Below, one piece after another: positions 19,620-29,182 of a stretch of 64,000 bases of DNA. The stretch comes from Bryobacteraceae bacterium CoA2 C42 (lineage in GTDB: Bacteria; Acidobacteriota; Terriglobia; Bryobacterales; Bryobacteraceae). Position 1 is the first letter of the stretch. Each line of letters begins with the position of its first letter. The notes under the pieces are model-generated. The model was given only the letters and a program-made list of their open reading frames with translations. It was not told the DNA's origin and did no database searches. Made by a program: the position numbers and the translations under genes. The DNA lies in contig JAINDL010000030.1 of assembly GCA_019931245.1 (NCBI GenBank), positions 47,901 to 111,900 on the forward strand, read 5' to 3'.

Positions 19620-22117
19620 CGCTTGAACGCTGGTGGGTACTTCTTCTGATTGTGGTTCCCGCGGGCTGGTGGTACCTCGAATGGACCCGCCACCGCCAGC
19701 GCCTCGCCACCACCCTCAAGGCCCTCGCCCTCATCTGCATCCTCATCGCCCTCGCCGAACCCACCGTCAACTCCGAAGAGAGTAAGGTCGCCGTCAGCGT
19801 CCTCGTCGATACCTCCGCGAGCGTCTCCGAGCAGGACCTCGCCCGCGCCTCCGCGGTCGCCTCCCGCATCGTCAACGACAAAGGCCGCAACTGGGTCAAG
19901 GTCATCCCCTTCGGCCGCACCACCCGCCCCGTCGCCGAAGCGGAAGAAAAAGGCAGGCTCGGCTACACCGCCGGCCCCGCCGGACGCGGCACCGACCTCG
20001 AAACCGCCCTCCGCGAAGGCATGGCCGCCATGCCCGCCGGCCTCGTCCCCCGCCTCGCCCTCCTCTCCGACGGCAACGAAAACAAAGGCAGCGTCACCCG
20101 CGCCCTCTGGCAGGCCCAGCAGTTGGGCATCCCCGTCGACGTCTACCCCATGGCCGGCCGCCCCAAACCCGACCTCCGCCTCGACGCCGTCTCCTTCCCC
20201 GCCCAGGCTTTCGCCGGCGACCGCTTCCCCATCGAAATCTCCCTCGAAGCCCCCCGCGCCGCCACCGCCAATATCGACCTCACCGCCGAAGGCAAATCCA
20301 TCGGCGCCAATACCGTCTCCCTCCAGCCCGGCCTGAACCGCGTCCGCGTCCAGGTCGCCCTCAACACCCCCGGCGCCATCGACCTCGCCGGCGTCGTCAA
20401 AGCCGAAGGCCTCGGCGAAGTCCGCTTCGCCCAGTCCGTCGCCCTCCGCCTGCCCAAAGCCCTCTTCGTCACCCAGGACCCCCTCGGCAGCGAAAAAGAT
20501 TTCATGGAGGTCCTCGCCGCCGGCCGCTTCGACGTCACCACCGCCAACTCCCTCGAAGGCCAGAAACTCGACGACTTCCAAATCGTCATCCTCAACAACC
20601 TCGACCTCGAAGCCATCCCGCTCGAACGCAAAGACCGCGTCGAACAGTGGGTCAAACAGGGCGGCGGCCTCCTCGTCATCGGCGGCGAACGCAACACCTT
20701 CAACGAAGCCAAGAAGATCGAAGACGCTCTCGACCGCACCATGTCGGCCAAGCTCGCCCCGCCCCGCTCCCCGGAAGGCACCCTCGTCACCCTCATCGTC
20801 GACAAGTCCTCCTCCATGGAAGGCCGCAAAATGGAGCTCGCCCGCGTCGCCTCCATCGGCGTCATCGAAAACCTCCGCCCCGTCGACTTCGTCGGCGTCC
20901 TCATCTTCGATAACTCCTTCCAATGGGCCGTCCCCATCCGCAAGGCCGAAGACCGCACCCTCATCAAACGCCTCGTCGCCGGCATCACCCCCGACGGCGG
21001 CACCCAGATCGCCCCCGCCCTCACGGAAGCCTTCCGCCGCACCGTCCCCGTCAAAGCCACCTACAAGCACATCGTGCTCCTCACCGACGGTATCTCTGAG
21101 GAAGGCGACTCCATCGCCCTCGCCAAAGAAGCCGCCACCCAAAGCATCACCATCTCCACCGTCGGCCTCGGCCAGGACGTCAACCGCGCCTATCTCGAAA
21201 AAATCGCCGCCTTCTCAAAAGGCAAGTCTTACTTCCTCAACGATCCCTCCGGCCTCGAACAGATCCTGCTCAAAGACGTCATGGAGTTCACCGGCTCCAC
21301 CGCCATCGAAAAGGCCATCACCGCCTTCATCGAACGCCCCGCCGAAATCCTCGAAGGCGTCGGCATGGAGTCCGCCCCCGCCCTCCGCGGCTACACCAAG
21401 TTCATCGCCAAACCCACCGCCGAAACCATCCTCAGCATCGACCAGCGCGACCCCCTCCTCACCCGCTGGCAGTACGGCCTCGGCCGCAGCGTCGTCTTCG
21501 CCTCCGATGCCAAAAGCCGCTGGGCCGAAGCCTGGGTCAACTGGAAAGGCTTCGATCGCTTCTGGGGTAACATCCTCCGCGATCTCCTCCCCCACGCCCA
21601 GGCCGGCGAAGCCAACGCCTCCTTCGACGCCGCCACCGGCGACCTCGTCGTCACCTACCGCCTCGGCCGCAATCTCGAAGCCCCCAAGTCTATCCCCGCC
21701 ATCTTCGTCCTCGGCCCCGCCAACTTCCGCCAGCCCGTCGAAGTCACCAAGGCCGGCGAAGGCCTCTACCGCGGCCGCGTCCGCATCGGCGCCGCCCAGG
21801 GCCTCTTCCGCATCCGCCCCGTTGAAGACAGCCGCATCTTCCCCGAAGTCGGCTACTACCGCCAGGAGGTCGAACTCGCCGACTACGGCGCCAACGAAAC
21901 CCTCCTCCGCCAGATCGCCGGCTTCACCGGCGGCCGCTACTCCCCCGACCCGCGCCAGACCTTCGCAAACCCCGGCCGCACCGTCCCCACCACCACCCGC
22001 CTCTGGCCCGGCCTCCTCGGCCTCGCCGTCCTGCTCAATCTCCTCGAACTCGTCCTCCGCAAATGGCGCGGCATCCTCCCCACCAGTTGGCAGAAGAAAC
22101 TCGCCTTTTCCACTTAG
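19616..22117 (+). CDS. Large membrane protein with two VWA domains
   Basis: 833 residues. Two N-terminal helices (WWVLLLIVVPAGWWYLEW and a second up to residue ~47) precede a first VWA domain (VSVLVDTSASVSEQD) and, after a beta-rich and a glutamine-amidotransferase-like stretch (GGGLLVIGGERNTF), a second VWA domain with a good MIDAS (TLIVDKSSSMEGRKME, then D-G-G-T and LLTDGIS). A C-terminal helix follows (LWPGLLGLAVLLNLLELVL). It is the last gene of the MoxR operon; the 45-bp gap after it carries the promoter of the next gene. Likely senses or remodels something in the periplasm, by inference only. Confidence 0.88.
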   Translation: MTLERWWVLLLIVVPAGWWYLEWTRHRQRLATTLKALALICILIALAEPTVNSEESKVAVSVLVDTSASVSEQDLARASAVASRIVNDKGRNWVKVIPFGRTTRPVAEAEEKGRLGYTAGPAGRGTDLETALREGMAAMPAGLVPRLALLSDGNENKGSVTRALWQAQQLGIPVDVYPMAGRPKPDLRLDAVSFPAQAFAGDRFPIEISLEAPRAATANIDLTAEGKSIGANTVSLQPGLNRVRVQVALNTPGAIDLAGVVKAEGLGEVRFAQSVALRLPKALFVTQDPLGSEKDFMEVLAAGRFDVTTANSLEGQKLDDFQIVILNNLDLEAIPLERKDRVEQWVKQGGGLLVIGGERNTFNEAKKIEDALDRTMSAKLAPPRSPEGTLVTLIVDKSSSMEGRKMELARVASIGVIENLRPVDFVGVLIFDNSFQWAVPIRKAEDRTLIKRLVAGITPDGGTQIAPALTEAFRRTVPVKATYKHIVLLTDGISEEGDSIALAKEAATQSITISTVGLGQDVNRAYLEKIAAFSKGKSYFLNDPSGLEQILLKDVMEFTGSTAIEKAITAFIERPAEILEGVGMESAPALRGYTKFIAKPTAETILSIDQRDPLLTRWQYGLGRSVVFASDAKSRWAEAWVNWKGFDRFWGNILRDLLPHAQAGEANASFDAATGDLVVTYRLGRNLEAPKSIPAIFVLGPANFRQPVEVTKAGEGLYRGRVRIGAAQGLFRIRPVEDSRIFPEVGYYRQEVELADYGANETLLRQIAGFTGGRYSPDPRQTFANPGRTVPTTTRLWPGLLGLAVLLNLLELVLRKWRGILPTSWQKKLAFST

Positions 22118-22150
22118 GACTTTCTACCCAACCCCTGCCCGCCGCGGGCG

Positions 22151-22156
22151 TATAAT
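22151..22156 (+). promoter_or_regulatory. Consensus -10 box (TATAAT) for the SelA-like gene
   Basis: A perfect TATAAT ends 7 nt before the ATG at 22163, placing the predicted start site on the A of the ATG. No clear -35 and no Shine-Dalgarno are seen. It is one of the two perfect cases in this window (the other is at 50607-50612). Confidence 0.55.
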
Positions 22157-22162
22157 TGCCAG

Positions 22163-23350
22163 ATGGCCAACCGCAGAAAATTCCTGAAATCCCTTTCCGT
22201 TGCCCCCGCCGTCGCCGGCCTCGCGCCCGCCGCCGCCGCCGCGGCCCCCAAACGCGACTACTTCAAAGACCTGGGCGTCCGCCCGCTCATCAACGCGGCT
22301 GGCACCTACACCATGTTCACCGCCTCGCTCATGCAGCCCGAAGTCATGGACGCCATCAACTACGCCTCCAAGCACTTCGTCCGCCTCAGTGAACTCCACG
22401 ACGCCGTCGGCAAACGCATCGCCGAACTCCTCGGCGCCGAAGCCGCCATGGTCAGCGCCGGCGCCGCCTCCGCCCTCACCCTCGGCACCGCCGGCGTCCT
22501 CACCGGCATGGACCAGAAAAAGGTCCTCCAACTCCCCGACCTCACCGGCCTCAAAAGCGAAGTCATCGTCCAGAAGTCCCACCGCGTCGGCTACGATCAC
22601 GCCATCCGCAACTGCGGCGTCAAACTCGTTGAGGTCGAAACCCGCGACCAGCTCCTCCGCGCCATCAACGAAAAAACCGCCATGATGTTCTTCCTCAACT
22701 GGGCCAACAACGACGGCCAGGTCAAGGATCAGGAGTTCGCCCAGATCGGCATCGACAAAGGCATCCCCACCATGACCGACTGCGCCGCCGATGCCCTACC
22801 CCTCGAGAACATGACCCGCTTCAACAAAATGGGCTTCTCCCTCGTCATCTTCTCCGGCGGTAAAGGCATCCGCGGTCCCCAAAGCGCCGGCGTCCTCATG
22901 GGCAAAAAGGAGATCATCGCCGCCGCCCGCCTCAACGCCCCGCCCAACGGCGACACCATCGGCCGCGGCATGAAGGTCAACAAGGAAGAGCTCCTCGGCA
23001 TGATGGTCGCCATCGAAACCTTCATGAAGCGCGATCACGCCGCCGACTGGAAGGAATGGGAGCGTCGCGTCGCCTTCATCGGCGATGCCGCCAAGGCCAT
23101 CCCCTCCGTCAAAGCCGAACAGTACGTCCCGGCCATCGCCAACCACGTCCCGCACCTCCGCCTCACCTGGGACCCGGCCAAGGTCAAGCTCAGCTACAAA
23201 GACGTCGCCGTCAAACTCCGCGAAGGCGATCCGTCCATCGAAGTCGTCCCCGGCAGCAACAAAGACTCGCTCGAAGTCGGCGTCTGGATGCTCCAGCCCG
23301 GCGAAGACAAGATCGTCGCCCGCCGCCTCCGCGAAGTCCTCAAAGGCTAA
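22163..23350 (+). CDS. SelA-like PLP-dependent enzyme with Tat leader
   Basis: 395 residues of the selenocysteine synthase/D-glucosaminate-6-phosphate ammonia-lyase-like PLP family. The N-terminus (ANRRKFLKSLSVAPAVAGLA, then an alanine run) is a textbook twin-arginine leader, unusual for a PLP enzyme. The PLP lysine is probably Lys234 (FSGGKGIRGPQSAG) and the pyridine-binding aspartate Asp206 or Asp210 (TDCAAD). Relatives of this exported type are annotated only broadly as aminotransferase class V-like; the reaction is unknown. It converges on the isomerase gene at 23390 with a hairpin between. Confidence 0.85.
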   Translation: MANRRKFLKSLSVAPAVAGLAPAAAAAAPKRDYFKDLGVRPLINAAGTYTMFTASLMQPEVMDAINYASKHFVRLSELHDAVGKRIAELLGAEAAMVSAGAASALTLGTAGVLTGMDQKKVLQLPDLTGLKSEVIVQKSHRVGYDHAIRNCGVKLVEVETRDQLLRAINEKTAMMFFLNWANNDGQVKDQEFAQIGIDKGIPTMTDCAADALPLENMTRFNKMGFSLVIFSGGKGIRGPQSAGVLMGKKEIIAAARLNAPPNGDTIGRGMKVNKEELLGMMVAIETFMKRDHAADWKEWERRVAFIGDAAKAIPSVKAEQYVPAIANHVPHLRLTWDPAKVKLSYKDVAVKLREGDPSIEVVPGSNKDSLEVGVWMLQPGEDKIVARRLREVLKG

Positions 23351-23361
23351 ACCAACCGCCA

Positions 23362-23383
23362 GGAGGCCGCCCCGGCGGCCTCC
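23362..23383 (+). terminator. Perfect GC-rich hairpin between convergent genes
   Basis: GGAGGCCGCC, a 2-nt gap and GGCGGCCTCC form a perfect 10-bp inverted repeat in the 39-bp gap between two convergent stops. There is no T-tract on either side, so it would be a factor-assisted or bidirectional stop rather than a classical intrinsic terminator. Confidence 0.5.
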
Positions 23384-23389
23384 CCCGGC

Positions 23390-24271
23390 CTACGCAAACG
23401 CCTGCCGCACCTTCCCGAGAAACGCCGTCACAATCGCCTTGGGATCCCCCTCCCCGAGCGCCTCAATCGGCGTAAATCCCCGGTAGCCCACCTTATCGAT
23501 AATCTTCCGGATCCGCGGCAGATCAATCTCCACCTTCTTCGTCCCGTACCAGACGTGCTCCTTCACCTGCCAGTTGCTCGCATACGGCAGCAGCTTCTCA
23601 ATCTCGGCGTACGGATCCCCCTGCCGTAAACTCCCCACGTCCAGAATCACCGAAAACCACTCCGACTTCACCAGATCCACCACGCGAATCGTCTGCTCGG
23701 CCGTCTTCAGGAAATCATCGTGGTGCTGCAGACCCACAATCACGCCCCGCTTGGCGCCATACTCGGCGCACTCCTGAAACGCGGGCACCATCCACTCCAG
23801 CACCTGCTCAAACGTGTAGCCCTTCGGATGCTCCCTCCCCGAAAACACCCGCACCATGTCCGACCCCAGCTTCGCCGCCACATCCACCCAGTCCTTAACC
23901 AGTTGGATATGTCCGCGCCGGCTCGACGGATCCGTCAGCGCGAAATCGTTCCGCACCCCGGTGCCCGTAATCGTCACCCCGTTCAGAAACGCCGCCCGCT
24001 TAATGCTATAGATCACTTCGTCGCTCGGCGCGTTCGGGTAGCCCTTGAAGTAGTAACCCGTCAGGTCCACCCCGTCAATCTCCTGCTGCGCGCAGTAGTC
24101 GATCACATCGGGAATCGTCATCGTCCCCGCCATCAGCGGCCGGTTGAACGAATACGCATTCAAACCAATCTTAATCCGCGACCCCGCCCGGCGCTTCACT
24201 TCGCCCCCCGTAGCGCCTCCCAGCGCCGCCGCGGCCCAGCCACCGGTCAGAAACAAACGGCGATCAATCAT
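23390..24271 (-). CDS. Sugar phosphate isomerase/epimerase family TIM barrel, Tat leader
   Basis: 293 residues. The leader (MIDRRLFLTGGWAAAALGGA) is twin-arginine type. Barrel segments with likely metal ligands are VGLQHHDDF, VILDVGS, VKEHVWYG and TPIEALGEGDP. The ATG overlaps the stop of the DUF1501 gene by 4 bp (ATGA), so it is translated from the cytochrome-DUF1501 operon. It is the third protein of this superfamily in the window. Function unknown; export and the operon suggest work on a periplasmic sugar derivative. Confidence 0.87.
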   Translation of the reverse strand: MIDRRLFLTGGWAAAALGGATGGEVKRRAGSRIKIGLNAYSFNRPLMAGTMTIPDVIDYCAQQEIDGVDLTGYYFKGYPNAPSDEVIYSIKRAAFLNGVTITGTGVRNDFALTDPSSRRGHIQLVKDWVDVAAKLGSDMVRVFSGREHPKGYTFEQVLEWMVPAFQECAEYGAKRGVIVGLQHHDDFLKTAEQTIRVVDLVKSEWFSVILDVGSLRQGDPYAEIEKLLPYASNWQVKEHVWYGTKKVEIDLPRIRKIIDKVGYRGFTPIEALGEGDPKAIVTAFLGKVRQAFA

Positions 24272-25668
24272 ACAAGAATCTCCTGCAAAACCCGCGCCGG
24301 CGTCACGCCCACCAGCGACTCGTCCCGCCCCTCATGGAAAAACGTGTTCTTCCGGTAATCAATCCCCAGCAGATGCTGAATCGTCGCGTGGATATCGGCA
24401 TGACCCACCCGGAACTCCGGCGCCGCCGCATAGCCCAGGTCGTCCGTCATCCCGTAATCGAACCCCTGCTTCACCCCCGCCCCCGCCATCCACATGTTGA
24501 AACCATACGGATTGTGATCCCGCCCCGGCGTCGCGTTCTTCGATTCAATCGTCGGCAGCCGCCCGAACTCCCCGGACCACACCACCAAGGTCTCCGCGAG
24601 CAGCCCCCGCTGATCCAGATCCGCCAGCAGCGCCGCCGTCCCGCGGTCAATGTACTGGCACAGCCCCGGCAACTGCCCGGCAATGTTGCTGTGCGTATCC
24701 CAGTTGCCTCCTCCGCCGCCGTACACCTGCACAAACCGCACCCCGCTCTCCACCAGCCGCCGCGCCATCAGGCACAGCTTCCCGTAGGGCCCGGAAACCT
24801 TCTCGTCCACCCCGTATAAATCCCGCGTCGCCTGGCTCTCGGCCGACAGATCCGCCACCCGCAGCGCCTCCAACTGCATCCGCGCCGCCAGCTCATAATT
24901 GGCAATCCGCGCCTCCAGATCCTGATCGAGCGCGTGCCCCCCCTTCTGCGCCCGGTTCAGCGCGTTCACCGCCCCCAGCAGCCGCTCCTGCTGCGCGCCC
25001 GGCATATCCTCCGGCCGCTTGATGTCATAAATCGGCGCCTTCCCGTCGGCCCGCATCGCCGTCCCCGTATACACCGGCGGCAGCCACGCCGAAGAATGCG
25101 CCCGCGAACCAATACTCGCCCCCTCGCCCAGCGCCACAAACCCCGGCAGGTTCTGGTTCTCCGTCCCCAGCGCGTAGTTCACCCACGCCCCCAGCGTCGG
25201 AAAGCCCGTAAATCCCCGCCCCGTCACAAACGTGAACTGCGCCGTCGAATGGTCAATCCGGTCCGTCTGCATCGACCGCACAAAGCTCACCTTATCAACG
25301 ACCTTCTGAAAATGCGGCAGCAGGTTCGAAATCTCCCGCCCGCTCTTGCCGCACCGCGCAAACTCCCACGGACTCGCCATCACCTCCTGCGATCCGTTCA
25401 ACGCCCGGCCCTTGATCTCAAACGGCGCCGGCTTGCCGTCGTACTTCCGCAGCAACGGCTTCGGGTCGAACATGTCAATCGTGCTCGGCCCCCCGCCCAC
25501 GTACAGAAAAATCACGTTCTTCGCCTTGGCCGGAAAATGCGGCCGCCGCGGCTGCAGCGTATGCTGCCCGGGCGCAGCGCCCCACGCCGCGAGCGAACTC
25601 AGCGCGAGACCACCAAAGCCGAGAGCGGCTTCCTGAAGAGCTTGACGGCGGGAAAGAAATGGCTTCAT
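24268..25668 (-). CDS. DUF1501 family protein (copy 2)
   Basis: 466 residues, same length as copy 1. The N-terminus MKPFLSRRQALQEAALGFGG is a Tat-type leader. Signatures are FLYVGGGPSTIDMFDPKP, VVWSGEFGRLP and GRDHNPYGFNMWMAG. It starts 6 nt after the stop of the DUF1549/DUF1553 gene and overlaps the following isomerase gene by 4 bp. The fold is related to sulfatases and alkaline phosphatases, but the usual nucleophile motif is not obvious. Role unknown. Confidence 0.9.
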   Translation of the reverse strand: MKPFLSRRQALQEAALGFGGLALSSLAAWGAAPGQHTLQPRRPHFPAKAKNVIFLYVGGGPSTIDMFDPKPLLRKYDGKPAPFEIKGRALNGSQEVMASPWEFARCGKSGREISNLLPHFQKVVDKVSFVRSMQTDRIDHSTAQFTFVTGRGFTGFPTLGAWVNYALGTENQNLPGFVALGEGASIGSRAHSSAWLPPVYTGTAMRADGKAPIYDIKRPEDMPGAQQERLLGAVNALNRAQKGGHALDQDLEARIANYELAARMQLEALRVADLSAESQATRDLYGVDEKVSGPYGKLCLMARRLVESGVRFVQVYGGGGGNWDTHSNIAGQLPGLCQYIDRGTAALLADLDQRGLLAETLVVWSGEFGRLPTIESKNATPGRDHNPYGFNMWMAGAGVKQGFDYGMTDDLGYAAAPEFRVGHADIHATIQHLLGIDYRKNTFFHEGRDESLVGVTPARVLQEILV

Positions 25669-25674
25669 GACTCG

Positions 25675-28212
25675 TTAGTAACTATACAGAAAATCGTTAG
25701 CGCCCAGCACGGCCTGCACAAACAACCGCAAGCCCTCCTTCGGATCGGCCTCGGCGGCCATCGTCTGCCGGCCAATCGCCAACTCCGCCGCCGACGGCGG
25801 CCGCGAATACGCCGCCAAAAACACCCGGTCGAGCGCCGCCGCGCTGTCCCCCTTACTCTGCTCCCACACCTGATTGGCCAACGCCAAACTCACCCGCCGC
25901 ACCAGCGGCCCGTTCAACAACGCCAGCGACTGTGCCGGCAACGCCGACCGGAACCGCTGCGTCTGGTTATCCGCCGTCATCGTCGGCGCATCAAACGCAT
26001 GCAGAAACCCGACCGGCCGCGTCCGCGCCTGCGTCAAATACAAACTCCGCCGGTTCGCCTCGCCCTTCGACTCATCCTCCACCCACTGCCCGTCCGTCCC
26101 CCGCTTGATCGGCTCATTCGGCCCGTACATCTTCCCGTTCAACAGCCCGCTCACCTGCAGCATCGAGTCCCGAATCGTCTCGGCCTCCAAACGCAGCGGC
26201 GGCTTCCGCCACAGCAGCTTCGCCCCCGGGTCCGCCGCCAGATACTCCGCCACCTCCGCCGACGACTGCCGGTACACCTGCGACAACACAATCTGCCGCG
26301 TCAGCCGCTTCAAATCCCAACCGCTCTCCTGAAAATCCACCGCCAGATAATCCAGCAGCTCCGGATGCGTCGGCTTATCCCCCTGCATCCCAAAATCGTC
26401 CACCGACCGCACCAGCCCCTCGCCAAAGTGGAACTGCCACACCCGGTTCACAAACACCCGCGCCACCAGCGGATTCTCCCGCGACACCAGCCACTGCGCC
26501 AGCGCCAGCCGCCGCCCCGTATGGTGCCACTCCGGATGCTCCGCCGCCTTGGGAAACGCAAACGGCTTGGCCGGATTATCCAGCACCACCGGCAGCCCCG
26601 GCTCCACCTCCGCCCCCGGCGCCAGATAGTTCCCGCGCTGCAAAATGTAAGTCGGCGACGGCCGCTTCGACACATCCCACGCCGCTTCAATATAGTTCGG
26701 ATCAATCTCCGACTGCTTCTTCCGCCGGTTGGCCCGCCGTACCGCGATCTCGTCCTTCCACTTATTGAACTCCGGATACCGCGCGTCCAGCTCCTTATTC
26801 GAAATCAACTCCTGCGTCGCGTTCCGGTCTACTTCTAAATCCGGGTCTTCTTCAATAATCCGCCGCAGCTCCGCCCGCCGCTCCCCCGTCAACTCCCGCC
26901 CCGCCTTCAACTCCGCCCGGAACCGCTGATAGCTCGCCTCCAGCAGATCCTCCAACCGCCGGATCGTCTTCGCGTCGCTGCTCGTCACATCGCGAATCCA
27001 CGCCGCCCGCTTCTCGGCCGGAATATCCAACACCATCCGGCTCGGCCACGGCCCAAATCCCAGATTCGCCGCCAGCCAGTTCTCCGGATCCCACGTCGCC
27101 TGGTAAACCGCCGTCAGCTTGTAATAGTCCTTCTGCAGAATCGGATCAAACTTATGGTCATGGCACCGCGCACAACCCACCGACAAACCCAGCACCGCCG
27201 ACAAACTCGTCTCCACCGTCTTCTGCAGCGCGTCAAAGTACTTATCGACCTCGTAGATGGTCTGGTTATCGGTAATATCGGCAATCGTCCGCAGATACCC
27301 GGTCGCCGTCAACGCCTCCACCTGCTCCGGCCGCGGCGAACTCCCCGGCTCGTAATTCACGAGCTGATCCCCGGCAAACTGCTCTAACAAAAACCGGTCA
27401 ATCGGCTTGTTCTGATTCAACGCCTGAATCACGTAATCCCGGTACTTCCAGGAAACCTCCCGCACCGAATCCCCCGCGTCCCCCCGCGTGTCCGAGTAGC
27501 CCGCAATATCCAGCCAGTGCCGCCCCCAATGCTCCCCGTACCGCGGGCTCTCCAGCAGCCGGTCCACCAACCGCTCGTACGCCTGCGGCGTCCGGTCGGC
27601 CAGAAACGCCTCCATCTCCGCCGCCGTCGGCGCCACCCCTGTCAACCCGAAATACAACCGCCGCGCCAGCGTCACCCGCTCCGCCTCCGGCTGCATCCGC
27701 CAACCCTTCGCCGCCAGCTTCTCGGCCACAAACGCGTCAATCGGCGTCCGCACCGTAGCCCCCCGCACCACCGGCGCCGCCGGCTTCACCGGAACCTGAA
27801 ACGACCACCACCGCCGCGCCTCCGGCGTAATCCGTTTGGCCTCCCGCGCCGCCGCCGCCGCGTCCATCTCCGCCGCCGGAAACCGTCCCTGCTCAATGTA
27901 GGTCCGCAGCAGCTGCTTCTGCGCCGCCGTCAGGCTCCCCCCCATCGGCATCTTGTCCGACTCCACCATCACCCACAACAAACTCCGCCCCGGCTTACCC
28001 GGCGCAATCGCCGGCCCGCTCGCCCCGCCCTTCATCAATCCCGCGAACGTCGAAAGGTCCAGCCCACCCATCGCCTGCTTCGGGCTGTGACACTTCACAC
28101 AGCTCTTCTCAAGCACCGGCAGAATCTCGTCTTTGAACAAAGGCGCCCGCTGCGCCCGCAACCAGCCCGCGGCGCCCAGCCCAATCACGCAGAGAAGAAA
28201 ACGAACCCTCAT
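25675..28212 (-). CDS. PSCyt1-DUF1549-DUF1553 c-type cytochrome protein (copy 2)
   Basis: 845 residues, the short form without an inserted domain. A signal peptide (MRVRFLLCVIGLGAAGWLRA) is followed by the heme motif CVKCH, then DUF1549 (YWRHWLDIAGYSDT-like region, [11 protein letters not shown]) and DUF1553 (VFVNRVWQFHFGEGLVRSV, ALLNGPLVRR). The ATG at 28212 is chosen over a GTG at 28215 because it follows a GGTGGG-type site. It begins an operon with DUF1501 and a TIM-barrel isomerase. A TGATACT element 14 nt upstream is a candidate promoter, back-to-back with that of the creatininase-like gene. Confidence 0.9.
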   Translation of the reverse strand: MRVRFLLCVIGLGAAGWLRAQRAPLFKDEILPVLEKSCVKCHSPKQAMGGLDLSTFAGLMKGGASGPAIAPGKPGRSLLWVMVESDKMPMGGSLTAAQKQLLRTYIEQGRFPAAEMDAAAAAREAKRITPEARRWWSFQVPVKPAAPVVRGATVRTPIDAFVAEKLAAKGWRMQPEAERVTLARRLYFGLTGVAPTAAEMEAFLADRTPQAYERLVDRLLESPRYGEHWGRHWLDIAGYSDTRGDAGDSVREVSWKYRDYVIQALNQNKPIDRFLLEQFAGDQLVNYEPGSSPRPEQVEALTATGYLRTIADITDNQTIYEVDKYFDALQKTVETSLSAVLGLSVGCARCHDHKFDPILQKDYYKLTAVYQATWDPENWLAANLGFGPWPSRMVLDIPAEKRAAWIRDVTSSDAKTIRRLEDLLEASYQRFRAELKAGRELTGERRAELRRIIEEDPDLEVDRNATQELISNKELDARYPEFNKWKDEIAVRRANRRKKQSEIDPNYIEAAWDVSKRPSPTYILQRGNYLAPGAEVEPGLPVVLDNPAKPFAFPKAAEHPEWHHTGRRLALAQWLVSRENPLVARVFVNRVWQFHFGEGLVRSVDDFGMQGDKPTHPELLDYLAVDFQESGWDLKRLTRQIVLSQVYRQSSAEVAEYLAADPGAKLLWRKPPLRLEAETIRDSMLQVSGLLNGKMYGPNEPIKRGTDGQWVEDESKGEANRRSLYLTQARTRPVGFLHAFDAPTMTADNQTQRFRSALPAQSLALLNGPLVRRVSLALANQVWEQSKGDSAAALDRVFLAAYSRPPSAAELAIGRQTMAAEADPKEGLRLFVQAVLGANDFLYSY

Positions 28213-28269
28213 CACCCACCGTAACGAGTATCATATGGAGCGGACGAAAACAACCCTCAAAGCCCCCTC

Positions 28270-29178
28270 ATGACCAAACTACTCACCCTCGCCCTCGCCG
28301 CCGCCGCCCTCCTCACCGCCCAATCCCGCCCCCTCCACACCCGCGACCTCACCCGCCTCAGCCAGGTCCAGGTCGCCGCCCAACTCACCCAAAGCGACGT
28401 CATCTTCATCCCCATCGGCGCCGTCGAAACCAACGGCATCCAACCCAGCGGCCGCGACTACGCCTGGCCCCTCGCCTACGCCATGCTCATGGCCGAACAA
28501 ACCGGCGGCCTCTACATGCCCGGCCTCGTCTGGTCCTACCCCGGCACCACCACCATCGCCCCCTCCACCGTCTACCTCAGCCCCCGCTCCGGCGCCGCCT
28601 TCCTCAAGGAACTCGCCCACTCCCTCCTCAAACAAGGCTTCCGCCGCCAGGTCTATCTCTCCGCGAGCCACGGCCCCGCCCCCCTCACCGGCGGCACCGT
28701 CGTCCGCGAGTTCTTCGAAGAAACCCACGTCCCCATCCTCTACATCAACATGGACACCTATCTCCCCCGCCTCCAACTCTCCCCCGCCGACCGCGCCCAC
28801 ACCCTCTACGGCGCCCACGCCCTCACCGGCCGCCTCGAAGACCTCCCCCTCCAGGGCGACTACGGCCCTGCCGAATCCCACCCCGCCGCCCCCGTCCCTC
28901 CCAACGAAGGTCTCGCCACCCTCGGCAAACTCGGCTTCGCCGGCAGCCTCAGCCTCGGCTCCTGGGTCGCCGACGTCATGGCCCACGGCGGCGACGGCCC
29001 CCTCCCCGCCACCCCCGCCGAACGCGCAGCCTGGGGCCGCCAGGGCGCCGCCCAACTCCGCGCCATCGTCGCCAAAATGCGCCTGCCCGAAGCCATGGAG
29101 GCTCTCCGGCAGCACGACCGCTACACCCGGGAACTCATCGTCCCCAAGTTCCGCGGCCGCCTGCCGGCGCCCCGCTAA
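28270..29178 (+). CDS. Creatininase family protein, exported, degenerate metal site
   Basis: 302 residues with a signal peptide (MTKLLTLALAAAALLTAQ). The creatininase fold is recognisable from FIPIGAVETNGIQPSGRD, PSTVYLSPRSG and LSASHGP. Recalled metal ligands map to Glu53, Asp63 and His134, which are kept, while the second-metal histidine is Asn55 and the second-metal glutamate position is Pro136. It may therefore bind one metal, or none. Divergent from the cytochrome operon. CATAT/TATCAT at about 28229-28236 would give a leader of roughly 30 nt. It is unlikely to be a true creatininase. Confidence 0.82.
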   Translation: MTKLLTLALAAAALLTAQSRPLHTRDLTRLSQVQVAAQLTQSDVIFIPIGAVETNGIQPSGRDYAWPLAYAMLMAEQTGGLYMPGLVWSYPGTTTIAPSTVYLSPRSGAAFLKELAHSLLKQGFRRQVYLSASHGPAPLTGGTVVREFFEETHVPILYINMDTYLPRLQLSPADRAHTLYGAHALTGRLEDLPLQGDYGPAESHPAAPVPPNEGLATLGKLGFAGSLSLGSWVADVMAHGGDGPLPATPAERAAWGRQGAAQLRAIVAKMRLPEAMEALRQHDRYTRELIVPKFRGRLPAPR

Positions 29179-29182
29179 TCGC

